A DNA stretch of 64,000 bases from Isochrysis galbana (taxonomy: Eukaryota; Haptophyta; Isochrysidales; Isochrysidaceae). A program made the translations under genes and the position numbers. The stretch spans positions 2,463,915 through 2,527,914 of the forward strand of contig CM030940.1 in NCBI GenBank assembly GCA_018136815.1, read 5' to 3'. The notes under the pieces are model-generated. The model made no database searches. It saw only the letters and a program-made list of their open reading frames with translations, and had not been told where the DNA came from. Each line of letters opens with the position of its first letter. Position 1 is the stretch's first letter. Shown piece after piece: positions 10,441-19,134 of the stretch.

Positions 10441-10612
10441 TATGGAGCTATCACTAATATCAGCACTAATATCAGCTCTCATGAGAGTTGTCCCAACCAA
10501 CAACAAAACTCCCCTGTGCGCGCACGCATGTGTTGATTTACGCTCTCCACAATCCACACACAAACTCTCTCTCTCTCCTCTAGCGTTAGCGTAGATTGGT
10601 ACTACTAGTTGG
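10441..10612 (+). repeat. Dispersed repeat (copy 1)
   Basis: From ttatggagctatcactaatat to cgtagattggtactact this matches 34952-35146 with small indels. It includes tgagagttgtcccaaccaac and a CT run before ctagcgtt. No coding capacity. Confidence 0.85.
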
Positions 10613-11337
10613 TAGTTGGATGAACCTAACGCATCTTAGGGATTGAGGATAGACGATAGAGCGTAGCAGCCAAGCAGCCGACCGAGGGAGGCTACTACGT
10701 ATGTATATGTATGCTGAAGTATCGATGTTGATGGAGGGGGGGGAGGCGACGATTCTAATAGTAAAAGGAGTCATAGTAGTAGATCAGCCCCTTTAAGTTT
10801 AGTCTAGCAGCCGACAACTAATATCAGTGATTTGGCAGCTTGGAGCTATTACTCTTACTGAGAGCTCATAACAGTACTCTTACCCCATCTAAGCCCGATG
10901 GAGTGCAGTGAGAATATGGGCCCCGTTTGCGTTAGCAAACGGGTGAGGGGCGGCTGGCGACAGGAGGGAGACGAGAAGGGAGTGGCTCAAGGGCGAGGAG
11001 AGTAGTCCCAGGTGGCGCAGGCTACTCTCACCGTCATTTATTTCTCGAGGACCGCTCACGGCGCGAGCTGGTAAGGAGTGCCCCCCCCCCCCCCCCGGCC
11101 CCCCGGTGCTTTTTCCTGGTGAATCGGCCGACGTAGGTCGGTTCGCCTTGCACTGGATTTTCCCTCATTTTAACTTGTGGGGGGTAGAAAGGGAGCCGGG
11201 GGTCTGCGAGGGGGGAGATGCGGAGGGGTGCATATGTGTATGTATACTGTGGCAGCAGCGCATGCGCCGAGGCGTACAGGCAGGTGCGCTGAGCGCTGAG
11301 GGTTGTCGTGCTAGTACCGGGCTAGTGAGAGTAGTGG

Positions 11338-11558
11338 TACTAATGCTCAGTTATAAAAAAATCTGAAGATTCTGGGCTACACACCTACTATTGACGGGAT
11401 CTCCCTTCGCTATCAACACCGCCCTTAACTTCCCTTTCCGTGTCCCCTTTCATTCCTTTTTCTTCGGTTTCCTGGGTCCGGCCTTGGTGCACTACCTAAG
11501 GCCTGGTTCGGAGTGTGGGGGCCGGGCAGGCCTTTTGAGTTACTAATGCTCAGTTATA
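11338..11558. mobile_element. 185-bp segment between perfect 18-bp direct repeats
   Basis: tactaatgctcagttata occurs at 11338-11355 and 11541-11558. The segment between begins with a run of A and contains no ORF. The arrangement is what a target-site duplication around a short retroposon would give; the A-run next to the left repeat reads as a T-run on the other strand. No family recognised. Confidence 0.4.
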
Positions 11559-12162
11559 TTATTATTATTATATCTCACGTGCACATATGTGACTCACTCG
11601 GTGGTAAGGAGCCAGTAACGAGCAAGAGCGGAATCCCATCCGGTTCTTGCGTATCTTCTGCATCAACACAAGTGTGTAAAAGCGCACATTGATAGCTCAT
11701 TCAATACTCTCATGTTGAACCCGCGTGATGCAACCTGTGTAGGTAAGCATTTTTGTCCTCCACCTTGGACTTGACGGAATCGTTGGCTACTGGCATGCCT
11801 TCACGGACGGGCATCACAGATCTCAAACGGCGTCTTGCAAAAGCTCCGATGCAATTACGTTGTGCGATATGCCATGGAGATGCACAAAGGAGCGGTGCAC
11901 ATCGGAACCGCCAGATCTGCACAGCAAAGGAGGGGAGGAGATTCACGAACGTGCAGGTCGAGCGGTAGGAGAATGTCACCACTTAATGCTTAAGCCTACG
12001 ACCGTGAAAGCTACTTCCCTCCATGGACCACTACGATCACACCCTACCGCTGGCCAAAAACGGACGAGTCGAAAACAGGGGCGAGTCCCATGGGCAAACC
12101 ACTCCGTAAAATCATGTCGTCATTCTGTTCATTTCTGATATGGTGGTCTTGCGCAAGCGTTC

Positions 12163-12820
12163 TCATCCTTCCATGAAACGCTCGGACCGCGACAATGCCC
12201 TCAAGCAGAATGAGACACACATGCTTGGATCCAGTTCGCAGAGCTCTGAGGTCTTCTTCTTGACCGACTCGCGGAGAGCTTCAATTTCCCTGTCGAGCCT
12301 TCTGCCATCCTCCTCCAGCATTTCTTTTGTGATCACGTGCGGCCGCTTCATAAATACGTCACCCAAACAAATCCAATGTTTGGTGGCCACGGCCACACTT
12401 TTGCCCTGACGTTCAATCCGGCGGAGAGCCGCAAGCGCCTCCCGATTGTGATTGCGCCGGCGGTCTAGTTCAATCATCTGTTGCCGTTCCGCCAAAACCT
12501 AAGAATCAGGGTCGCGTGTTGTGCTCTATAGGACGCTATCCTCTCATATCGTGGTGCAACGTCAGCAGGGTCAAGGGAGCCTTACTCCGCAAACATGCAG
12601 CTCAGTGACTTACATCCTCCGCTATCCGCTCGACGCGAGTCAGGGCGATAAGTGTGTCGGCAGCTGCTTGAGCTTTATCGACTGCCACTTCTCTACGAAC
12701 TGCTCTGTCTTGGTGCCCAGGATCCCACTTCCCCCCCCGGATCTCTCTCTCACTGTCTGATTCACCACTCTCGTCGTCCGAGTCGTCGACGTGGAAGCGA
12801 TCCCACTTGGAGTAGTCCAT
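12163..12820 (-). CDS. PDRG1-like prefoldin-family protein
   Basis: Two exons, 12614-12820 and 12163-12498, joined in phase 0 (donor GTAAGT, acceptor TTCTTAG), give 180 aa; human PDRG1 is 133. The second half matches p53 and DNA-damage-regulated protein 1: RIAED|VLAERQQMIELDRRRNHNREAL, then CLGDVFMKRPHVITKEMLEEDG, a beta-prefoldin-type coiled coil. Family role: subunit of the prefoldin-like module of the R2TP/URI co-chaperone that works with Hsp90 in assembling RNA polymerases and PIKKs. Unusually, the N-terminus starts MDYSKWDRFHVDDSDDE, closely resembling the Hsp90-cochaperone Cdc37 N-terminus with its acidic CK2-type serine. The start is a clear ATG. Confidence 0.88.
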
Positions 12821-13185
12821 CTGCGAGGCGAATTCAGCTCCCGAGGTGGCCTAGGCCTGCGTTCGATGAGCAGTGCGCGCACGACAGGCCAAGGATGGCC
12901 ACGGAGAGGCCTAGAGGAAGAAGGCGAGAGGACAGAGGCGAATCGCGCCGGGCGACCGGCCGGGCGACGGCGACGCCGTGCGGACGCTATTTTAGCTATT
13001 CGTTCATATGCAAAGAGTAAAGTGGATGGTGTAGTTCGTAGTTCTATTCTCGTGTGAAGCAAGTAGTACTGTGGAGTAGTACTTATAATATGGTTTCAAC
13101 AAACTAGGAGCGTAGGGGCGAGGGGGCCAGATTTATTCTTAGCAGTCTAGACCTTCAACCTTCCAACGGAAGATTCCCCAAAGAG

Positions 13186-13974
13186 ATGGTGGGCTTGGCG
13201 ATGCTCAGCTCGACCAGCCTCGTTGCGGCGGCGCTGCTCGACCCGTCTACACTGGTGCAGAATAAGGCATTGCAACCAACCGCCTTGCGCGCATACCTTC
13301 CACCTTCTCAGAATGGCGGGCTCGAGACCGCCACCCTCGCTCTCGGGTGATTCTGGCAGCCTGAGGCCGCAATGGGCGCACTCGTGGGAGTGGTGCGCAC
13401 CCGTGTTGGATATGCTGGTGGCACAGAGGCGGAGCCGACCTATCGACGTGTCTGTGGAAACCCTTCTTGGGCCGACTGGGTCGAGACCGTTCAACTCGAA
13501 TACGACCCTCGAAAGATTTCATACGAGGAGGTGCTGGATGCCTTCTTCCGCAACCATAATAGTTGGCAGGGTCAGCGTGCCAGCCGATCAAGACAGTACC
13601 AGTCCGTGATCTTCGCGCATGATGAGGTGCAGAGAGACTTTGCAATCCGGGCGATCAGGGCTCGTGACCGTTGCGGCACGCTTTTGGAGTCTTACACTGC
13701 GTTCTGGGATGCAGAGGCCTATCACCAGAAGTGGCTGCTACAAAGGAAAGCACCATTGTTCATGTCTCTTGGGCTCAAGGAACCCTCCGAGCTCCTCACT
13801 TCACGCGCTGCAGTGCAGCTCAATGCATTTGCGGCTCGTAGATTGAGGCCTGAGACGGCTGCACGAAGACTATCACTGCTGGCGGATGAAGGAGAAATCG
13901 ACCCACAGGCATTGCCGGCAATATTAGATACCATGGCCGAATTCAGTGATGAACCAATTGTGATGTATGGATAG
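13186..13974 (+). CDS. msrA: Selenocysteine peptide-methionine (S)-S-oxide reductase
   Basis: The frame from ATG 13186 (or 13201) is open to the TAG at 13972-13974 except for one TGA at 13348-13350. That TGA lies exactly where MsrA has its catalytic cysteine: LALG-TGA-FWQPEAAMGAL, the GCFW motif with Cys replaced. TGA is therefore read as selenocysteine (residue 55 of 262). Downstream MsrA motifs follow: TRVGYAGG, PTYRRVC, WVETVQLEYDP, ISYEEVLDAFF, HNSWQGQ, RQYQSVIF. The enzyme reduces methionine-S-sulfoxide in proteins. The intronless gene is followed 118 bp downstream by a SECIS-like hairpin. Cys is present in the canonical resolving neighbourhood only loosely, so regeneration may use another thiol. 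Sec-MsrA is known from Chlamydomonas and some other protists and animals. Confidence 0.92.
13348..13350 (+). other. In-frame UGA, selenocysteine codon
   Basis: TGA flanked by GGG and TTCTGG in the msrA frame, replacing the catalytic Cys of the GCFW motif. Reading it as stop would leave the whole conserved MsrA domain untranslated. Confidence 0.88.
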
Positions 13975-14092
13975 CTCACTGCAAACGTCGGCCTGTGACG
14001 CTACCACTCGATACCAAGAGCCGGGCACTACTTTGTTCTATGCAATTTCTTGATGCCGTCATAGTGAGGCTCTCTAAAGTGAGCGCAGCGAT

Positions 14093-14162
14093 CACGTAGC
14101 ATGATAGGCGCTGCTCAAGTCCTCACAATATTGAGGATTGCAGTCCCAGGATAAGATACGTG
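14093..14162 (+). promoter_or_regulatory. Predicted type II SECIS element
   Basis: Helix I is CACGTA (14093-14098) with TACGTG (14157-14162). The quartet is ATGA (14101-14104) opposite GA (14150-14151). Helix II is GGCGCTGC (14107-14114) with GCAGTCCC (14140-14147), with one mismatch. AA (14117-14118) sits 12 nt after the quartet. A small apical helix GTCCTCA/TGAGGAT (14119-14125 with 14132-14138) closes the top. This matches the eukaryotic SECIS consensus in order and spacing. It lies in the 3' UTR of the UGA-containing msrA gene, where it would recruit SBP2 and eEFSec. Confidence 0.78.
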
Positions 14163-14699
14163 CGTCCGGCGTCACGCTCACGAGTCGTGGATGAAGTGTT
14201 TGTTTCTTGGATGAGCATGCGTGCGGTTCAAACAGCAATATCAATTTCGAAACTTGTTTCTCATAGCTGAGATAGACAAAAGACGAAAGTCCTTTTAGCT
14301 TTCGTGCCATCAACCATCGACCATCGACTGTCCCCTTCGCCTTCGCCAGGTCGCGTTCCGTCGAATGTGGGACGGACTCGAACAACTATGTAAAGAATAC
14401 ACACTCGACGGTCCACTTTCGATGGCACGCGACGTTGTCGTATTCTATACCTATACGCTCTACAATGATGGGTTTAATTTTTACCTCTTCCTCTTGGAGC
14501 TGTTTGACTCTGCTAAGGTCTCGTTTATTTAAGCCGTCCTCCTCTTCGACTTTCTTCAAAAATCGCATTCATGCTCTACGTCTACACGGTGGAAGGGGCG
14601 CAACGAAGACTACCGGTAACTTTAAAGACAACGACTTCGGCGCAGTGTTGGAACTACACGTCATATTTAAGGCATTGAATTACCCCTGACGAGCACTAT
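14163..14699. other. Intergenic, weak coding signal only
   Basis: A short minus-strand frame at 14386-14568 (rich in Glu/Lys, starting MRFLKKVEEED) is AT-richer than its surroundings and could be an exon of a coiled-coil protein, but nothing recognisable supports it. Otherwise nothing seen. Confidence 0.3.
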
Positions 14700-14832
14700 C
14701 TAGATAGAAGTCGATAGTGCCTTGGAGCTATCCACCTAGATACAGATAGTGCCCCGGTGCTATCCACCTAGATATAGATAGTGGATTTTTCGGCCTAGAT
14801 ATCTAGATATCTAAGATATCTAGATATCTAGG
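14700..14832 (+). repeat. CTAGAT palindrome-rich transposon end
   Basis: Repeated gctatccacctagatatagatag units followed by tagatatctagatatcta palindromes. The same organisation closes the hAT remnant at 15429-15541 and, in reverse, 17847-17985. Probably a solo terminal segment of that family. Confidence 0.65.
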
Positions 14833-15127
14833 ACCGTGCTAAAGTTAGAACCGCGTCCCCAGCCCCCAGCCCCAGCCCCCAGCCACTCCATCGCCCCCCC
14901 CCCCCCCCGTTCCCCCCCCTTCTCCCCCCTGCTAAATCTAAATCTGCGAAAAGTGCACTCGGCAACGGACTTGCCAGTTCAATCTTTGCCACCCCGCTTG
15001 CCCCCACGTTTGACATGCCGGGAGCTGCTGCCTCTGATGCCTCGTTGTGGCAGCACAACGAGCAGGATGATCTAGAGAAGTACCTGGCTCTCCCAGCGGA
15101 ATTGAATCTCGACTTGGACTATCTAGC

Positions 15128-15541
15128 TTGGTGGAAGGCGCGCGATCATGGCCTCCCAGCAGATCCTGCGACCGGGGACGGCTAGCGGGACTGCCTACCT
15201 TAGCGAAGATGGCTCGGCAATACTTGGGTCGCCCGGCTAGCTCGGCGGTCGTTGAGCGCATGTTCTCCAAAGCCGGCAAGCTACATGATGACCTCAAGGC
15301 GTCTCAGGGTGATGAGACCCTTGAACACGCTCTGATGTACGCACGAGCGCGCTGCCTGCTCTGTAAGTGTAGGTGCGCTAACATGGTAATTATCTACTAG
15401 ATACTAGATATCTAGCCTTCGGCCGATTGCTATCCACCTAGATATAGATAGTGCCTGGGCGCTATCCACCTAGATAGAGATAGTGGAAAAGCGGCCTAGA
15501 TAGGTAGATATCTAGATATCTGGGTATCTAGTTCCACGCCT
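15128..15541 (+). mobile_element. hAT remnant with C-terminal transposase fragment
   Basis: The frame starting at 15128 contains QYLGRPASSAVVERMFSKAG and DDLKASQGDETLEHAL, the BED-type hAT C-terminal dimerisation motif. It is followed by a terminal zone of CTAGAT palindromes ending gggtatctagttccacgcctta. The rest of the transposase is missing. An inverted relative lies at 17847-18242. Confidence 0.78.
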
Positions 15542-16165
15542 TAGTCATATTAGCATCCGGGAAGAGGGAAGAGCCGCAAGGCAAGAGGAGGGAGTGGAAA
15601 AGTAAGCGGGCGTGGCTACCGGATACCTGTCCATAGCCGCGCGTGTGGCAAGAACATTAAGAAGTTTTTATTCCGCATACCGCATACACAATATCCATAT
15701 CCATATCCATATATGCCTTCCATGGTTAGATGACACCAAACAATAAATGATTGAGCTTACTAGGCCTAGAGCCTAGAGAGAGGCCTGAAGGTGGGGTAGA
15801 AGCTTGTAGAGCTGTACCCTGCTTCCGGAGGGGTTGGAAGTTATACCCGAGTCGCAGGGGTGCCAGCCGAAAAAAAACAGGCCTGCGGTTTCGGCCTCTT
15901 AATTAAATGCGAGCGAATGCGAATGCAAAAGATATTTATTCCACACTAGTCCACACTTGCACACACATTTCACAGATCAGAGAAATTCACCACACAACTG
16001 TGCTCATCCTCATTAACGCATGACCCCTATGTCGAATCTCGAACGGCCACACAAGAGCCATCACAACCACAGCCACAAGGAAGGACGGCGGTTGCCAAAT
16101 GTTAAGTGGCGATTGTGCGGCGATGAGAGTGCGTTATCATCGCATGCTCACACGCCCGGCCTGCT
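15542..16165. other. Intergenic, downstream of the enkurin gene
   Basis: Contains atatccatatccatatcc microrepeats near 15690 and a second Lys-codon-rich AT patch. No gene seen. Confidence 0.4.
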
Positions 16166-17194
16166 TCAGGGGCATGTGAAGTCGTCGGCAACAACAACCC
16201 TTTTTCTGGAGAAAGCCTCCTCCGCCGTCTCGAGCTGTTTCAACTCCTTCAAGAGCTGTGAGTGGCGCGCCTTTTGTGTCGGGGTGTCAATTACAAAAGG
16301 AAAGCAATCGAGTTCCTTCTCCACTTCCACTCGCGACGCACGGATTTGTTCAAGTACGCGCACGCAGTCCTCCTGTGAGGTGGCGACGGATTGGGGAGCG
16401 ATCGACGGTACAGTCGTGTGTGGCGGCGCTCCAGCGCAGGCAGTGGTGTGTGCATGGGACGCTTTGAATACCTTAGGAAGAATTCTGTGATTTGGTGGTA
16501 CACCGGGAGGGAGTGCATTTGCGGCTTCCTCTGCCTGGATGCGCGCAATCTCAAGCTTGCGATCTATGAGGTAGGAAGGCAACTTGCCCAGCGGAGCAGC
16601 ACGTGGAGTGAGAGCCCGCCCAGTCGGAGGTGCACTACGCACATTCCGGGGCCTACATGTTGCAGCGGCTGCAATGTTCTTCGCAACAAAATCGGTGGCT
16701 GGGCTCGCTTGAGTGGCTTGATTTTCACGCCCGCCACGCGCAGGCAGAGGTGCTCTACGAGCAGGTGATTGCCACGAAGGGTCGTCCACGAGCAGAGGTG
16801 GTTCAACCCATGCTGCAGTTTTGCCAGTCCTGGTGACCTGCTGCGTAGGTTGATGCGGCTTTCCAGCATAGAAGTTTTTTTTTGCCGCTGGTGCCGGACT
16901 CCGGGCACTCGCACTGCCCGATCGTGGGACTGGACTTCGAGTGCCTGGCATAACACATGACGCGGAGCGCGTGAGCCTTTGCCGCGGAGTCGCTGCTCCT
17001 GCTTTGGCAGCCTCGGCGATGGCGAGCTTTCGCTCGGCAATCTTCGCCTGCAGCTCCTTGATGTAGCGGCGGTTGTCGCGTGTGTGGTCGTGGGGCTTGA
17101 TGCCTTGACGTCTCAACTCGTCGCGGTACCCATGCGACGGGTAGATCAGGTCGTGGATGGTGTCGGGCCGGCCTGGGACTGCCGCCCTGGGCAT
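16166..17194 (-). CDS. Enkurin-domain flagellar protein
   Basis: Single exon, 342 aa, starting at ATG 17194. The N-terminus has DHTRDNRRYIKELQAKIAER, the helical N-terminal motif typical of ENKD1/enkurin proteins. The middle is basic, Pro/Ser/Thr-rich and likely disordered. Near residue 220 is LGKLPSYLIDRKLEIA and a PPG. The C-terminal ~65 residues form the enkurin domain: ELDCFPFVIDTPTQKARHSQ, a coiled coil, and EEAFSRKRVVV. Enkurin proteins are inner-junction or microtubule-associated components of motile cilia (FAP106 in Chlamydomonas) or centriole/microtubule regulators (ENKD1). The organism is therefore very likely flagellated at some stage. Which paralogue it is cannot be decided by eye. 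Confidence 0.85.
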   Translation of the reverse strand: MPRAAVPGRPDTIHDLIYPSHGYRDELRRQGIKPHDHTRDNRRYIKELQAKIAERKLAIAEAAKAGAATPRQRLTRSASCVMPGTRSPVPRSGSASARSPAPAAKKNFYAGKPHQPTQQVTRTGKTAAWVEPPLLVDDPSWQSPARRAPLPARGGRENQATQASPATDFVAKNIAAAATCRPRNVRSAPPTGRALTPRAAPLGKLPSYLIDRKLEIARIQAEEAANALPPGVPPNHRILPKVFKASHAHTTACAGAPPHTTVPSIAPQSVATSQEDCVRVLEQIRASRVEVEKELDCFPFVIDTPTQKARHSQLLKELKQLETAEEAFSRKRVVVADDFTCP

Positions 17195-17750
17195 GTCCGG
17201 CGCGGCGGCCGGTTCCCGCCAAGACCGCGAGAGCGAGCCGCCACCGGTAGGCGGGCGCGGGGGAAAGGGGGGAGGGAAAGCGTCGGAATTTTCTTTTTTG
17301 TTGTGGCAGCAGGAGTTGAAGGAGCCTAGGTGAAGGAGGCCAGTAGGCCAGTGAGCTCTCCCGCTCTACGCCTAAAGGCATCGCGCTCCGCATCAGTAGC
17401 CCGGTCACTCACTATGGGGGTGCGGAGGGCACCAGCTACAATGGGTGTGATTGAAGGGCTAAATCAGTGAAGGTGAAGGGCTAAGTAATCTCAATCTCCC
17501 TATCCCTATGGATCAGCAAAAGAAAGTGGAAAGAAAGTGGGGTTCTCCGGTCTCCGGTCTCTGGTGAAATTTTAAATTTTCGACAAATACGTACAGAATT
17601 CTAGGCCTGCGAAGGAGGTGCGCGAAATATAGTGATGCCCTTCATGCGAGGCAGAAATATCGAATGACGAGAGGAAATTTGTGACGCCAACTCCAACTCC
17701 AACTCACTGGGTCCGCACACCGCACAAGGTCTGGTTCTTTGCACATTGTA

Positions 17751-17836
17751 GGGCGGTCAAACAGTGACTTATAACTTAACATGTGGCATGTGGGAGGGGC
17801 TGCATTTTTTTATTTTTTGACCGTCCTCCCAAGTAA
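17751..17836. mobile_element. Short MITE with AGGGCGGTCAAA inverted ends
   Basis: Starts agggcggtcaaacagtg and ends ttttttgaccgtcct, an inverted repeat with few mismatches around an AT-rich core of about 60 bp. Similar single ends occur at about 10422-10436 (reverse) and 49838-49852, so this is a dispersed family. Confidence 0.5.
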
Positions 17837-17846
17837 GAAGTAAGGC

Positions 17847-18242
17847 GTGGAACTAGATACCCAGATATCTAGATATCTGCATCTGCCTATCTAGATCTAG
17901 GGGCGCTTTTTCACTATTTCTATCTAGGTGGATAGCGCCAATGCACTATCTATACATCTAGGTGGATAGCAATCGGCCGAAGGCTAGATATCTAGTAGAT
18001 AATTACCATATTAGCGCACCTACATACACTTACAGAGCAGGCATCGCGCTCGTGCGTACGTGCGTACAATAGCTACAGCATGGCCCCACCGACATGCTAC
18101 CAAGCACGGGCACTCTATCACTCATAATTGACAGATGATGCTATCAGAGCGTGTTCAAGGGTCTCGTCACTCTGAGACGCCTTGAGGTCATCATGTAGCT
18201 TGCCGGCCTTGGAGAACATGCGCTCAACGCTCAACGCCCGCC
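17847..18242 (-). mobile_element. hAT remnant, inverted copy
   Basis: Reverse complement of the 15.1-15.54 kb remnant: VERMFSKAGKLHDDLKASQ frame on the minus strand (to about 18237), then the CTAGAT palindromes and the shared terminus taaggcgtggaactagata at 17847. It carries about 80 bp of extra sequence relative to the other copy. The two copies flank the enkurin gene in opposite orientation. Confidence 0.8.
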
Positions 18243-19134
18243 GCCTTACTCCCAAGCCCAAAAAAAATCCCGGGGACTCACCTGCCGCCACGAAAAATTC
18301 CCGCCGAGGAAAATGGTGCATGGGATTTACCCCCACACACTCGCCCCCCCCCCCCCCCCTCTGCTGCACACGCACACGCGCACACGCGCTGGCGCGCTGG
18401 GGCTCTAACTACTTAGCTCTAACAGCGTACAGAACTAGCGGTCGCGCCGTGGGGCCGATCAGGTTATTTCGGGGTCGTTATTGTTTCAGGACACGCGATT
18501 CCTCCGAGATCCGCCCGCGCTATCGGGCGCCTGACCTTCATCGGGTGCCTAGAGCAGGGGGGGACGTCGGACGTCACCCGCAAAGCACTCCGGGCACCCC
18601 ACAGCGCGTGCACACGGCTGCCTTGGCCACAAGGAAGTCGGCCCTGACCACCCTGACCCGCCCCTCGCGCAGGAATCGCCCGCGTTCGTACTCGACAACG
18701 ACCTCTACCTCCTCGACGCTGGACGCTGGGACCCAGCGACCCAGCGAGAGTCTAGGCATATAGTATTGTAGTCTTTGTCTTTAGTATTTGTCGATGCGTC
18801 GCGCTAATTTGGGCGCCTTCCCATTGAAGGTGAGTACTTTTGTAGAGAGTGAGGAAGTTGTATGAGTCGAAAGGCATTTCCATGGGGAGTAGATGCCCGG
18901 AAGCGTCGGTCGTCGGGTGAATCCCCGGGGCTCTCCCTTTCCCCTTTTTCCTCTCTTTTCCCTGTCTTTTCTTTACTCTATGGGAGAGAGGAGACGGAGG
19001 AGGGCGCCCTCCCCCGTCGTGGCTCTCTGAGGGAGCAGGGGGGGGCGCGAGAGAGGGGCCGCCGCTCCCTCCTCCGACCCCACCTCACTCCTCTCCGGCT
19101 CCCCTCGGTTCAGACGCGCTCGGCACGGCGGCTA
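18243..19134. other. Region upstream of bestrophin-like gene
   Basis: Contains a poly-C tract at 18342-18358 followed by CACACGCG microsatellite. The frame of the downstream gene is open back to an ATG at 18862, but that extension is low-complexity Arg/Gly/Ser. No other gene seen. Confidence 0.4.

Larger units (their letters stand above)
10223..12162. other. Gene-poor region with dispersed repeats
   Basis: No convincing gene. It holds a MITE-like end (gaccgccctagg near 10429), a dispersed repeat (10441-10612), a hairpin at about 10923-10945 (cccgtttgcg/ttagcaaacggg), a poly-C tract at about 11081-11095, and a direct-repeat-flanked segment (11338-11558). Confidence 0.5.

Noticed and set aside
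10923..10945. Hairpin as a terminator or regulatory site
   Set aside because: Isolated palindrome without an adjacent gene.
13372..13974. MsrA starting at Met 13372 with no active-site motif
   Set aside because: The frame upstream is continuous with a catalytic-position TGA and a matching 3' SECIS, so this is a truncated reading of a selenoprotein.
14386..14568. Short Glu/Lys-rich minus-strand gene
   Set aside because: Plausible composition but 60 residues with no homology, no splice partners and no conserved context.
18862..19134. N-terminal extension of the bestrophin-like protein
   Set aside because: In frame, but low-complexity; the ATG at 19135 opens a signal peptide that an extension would mask.
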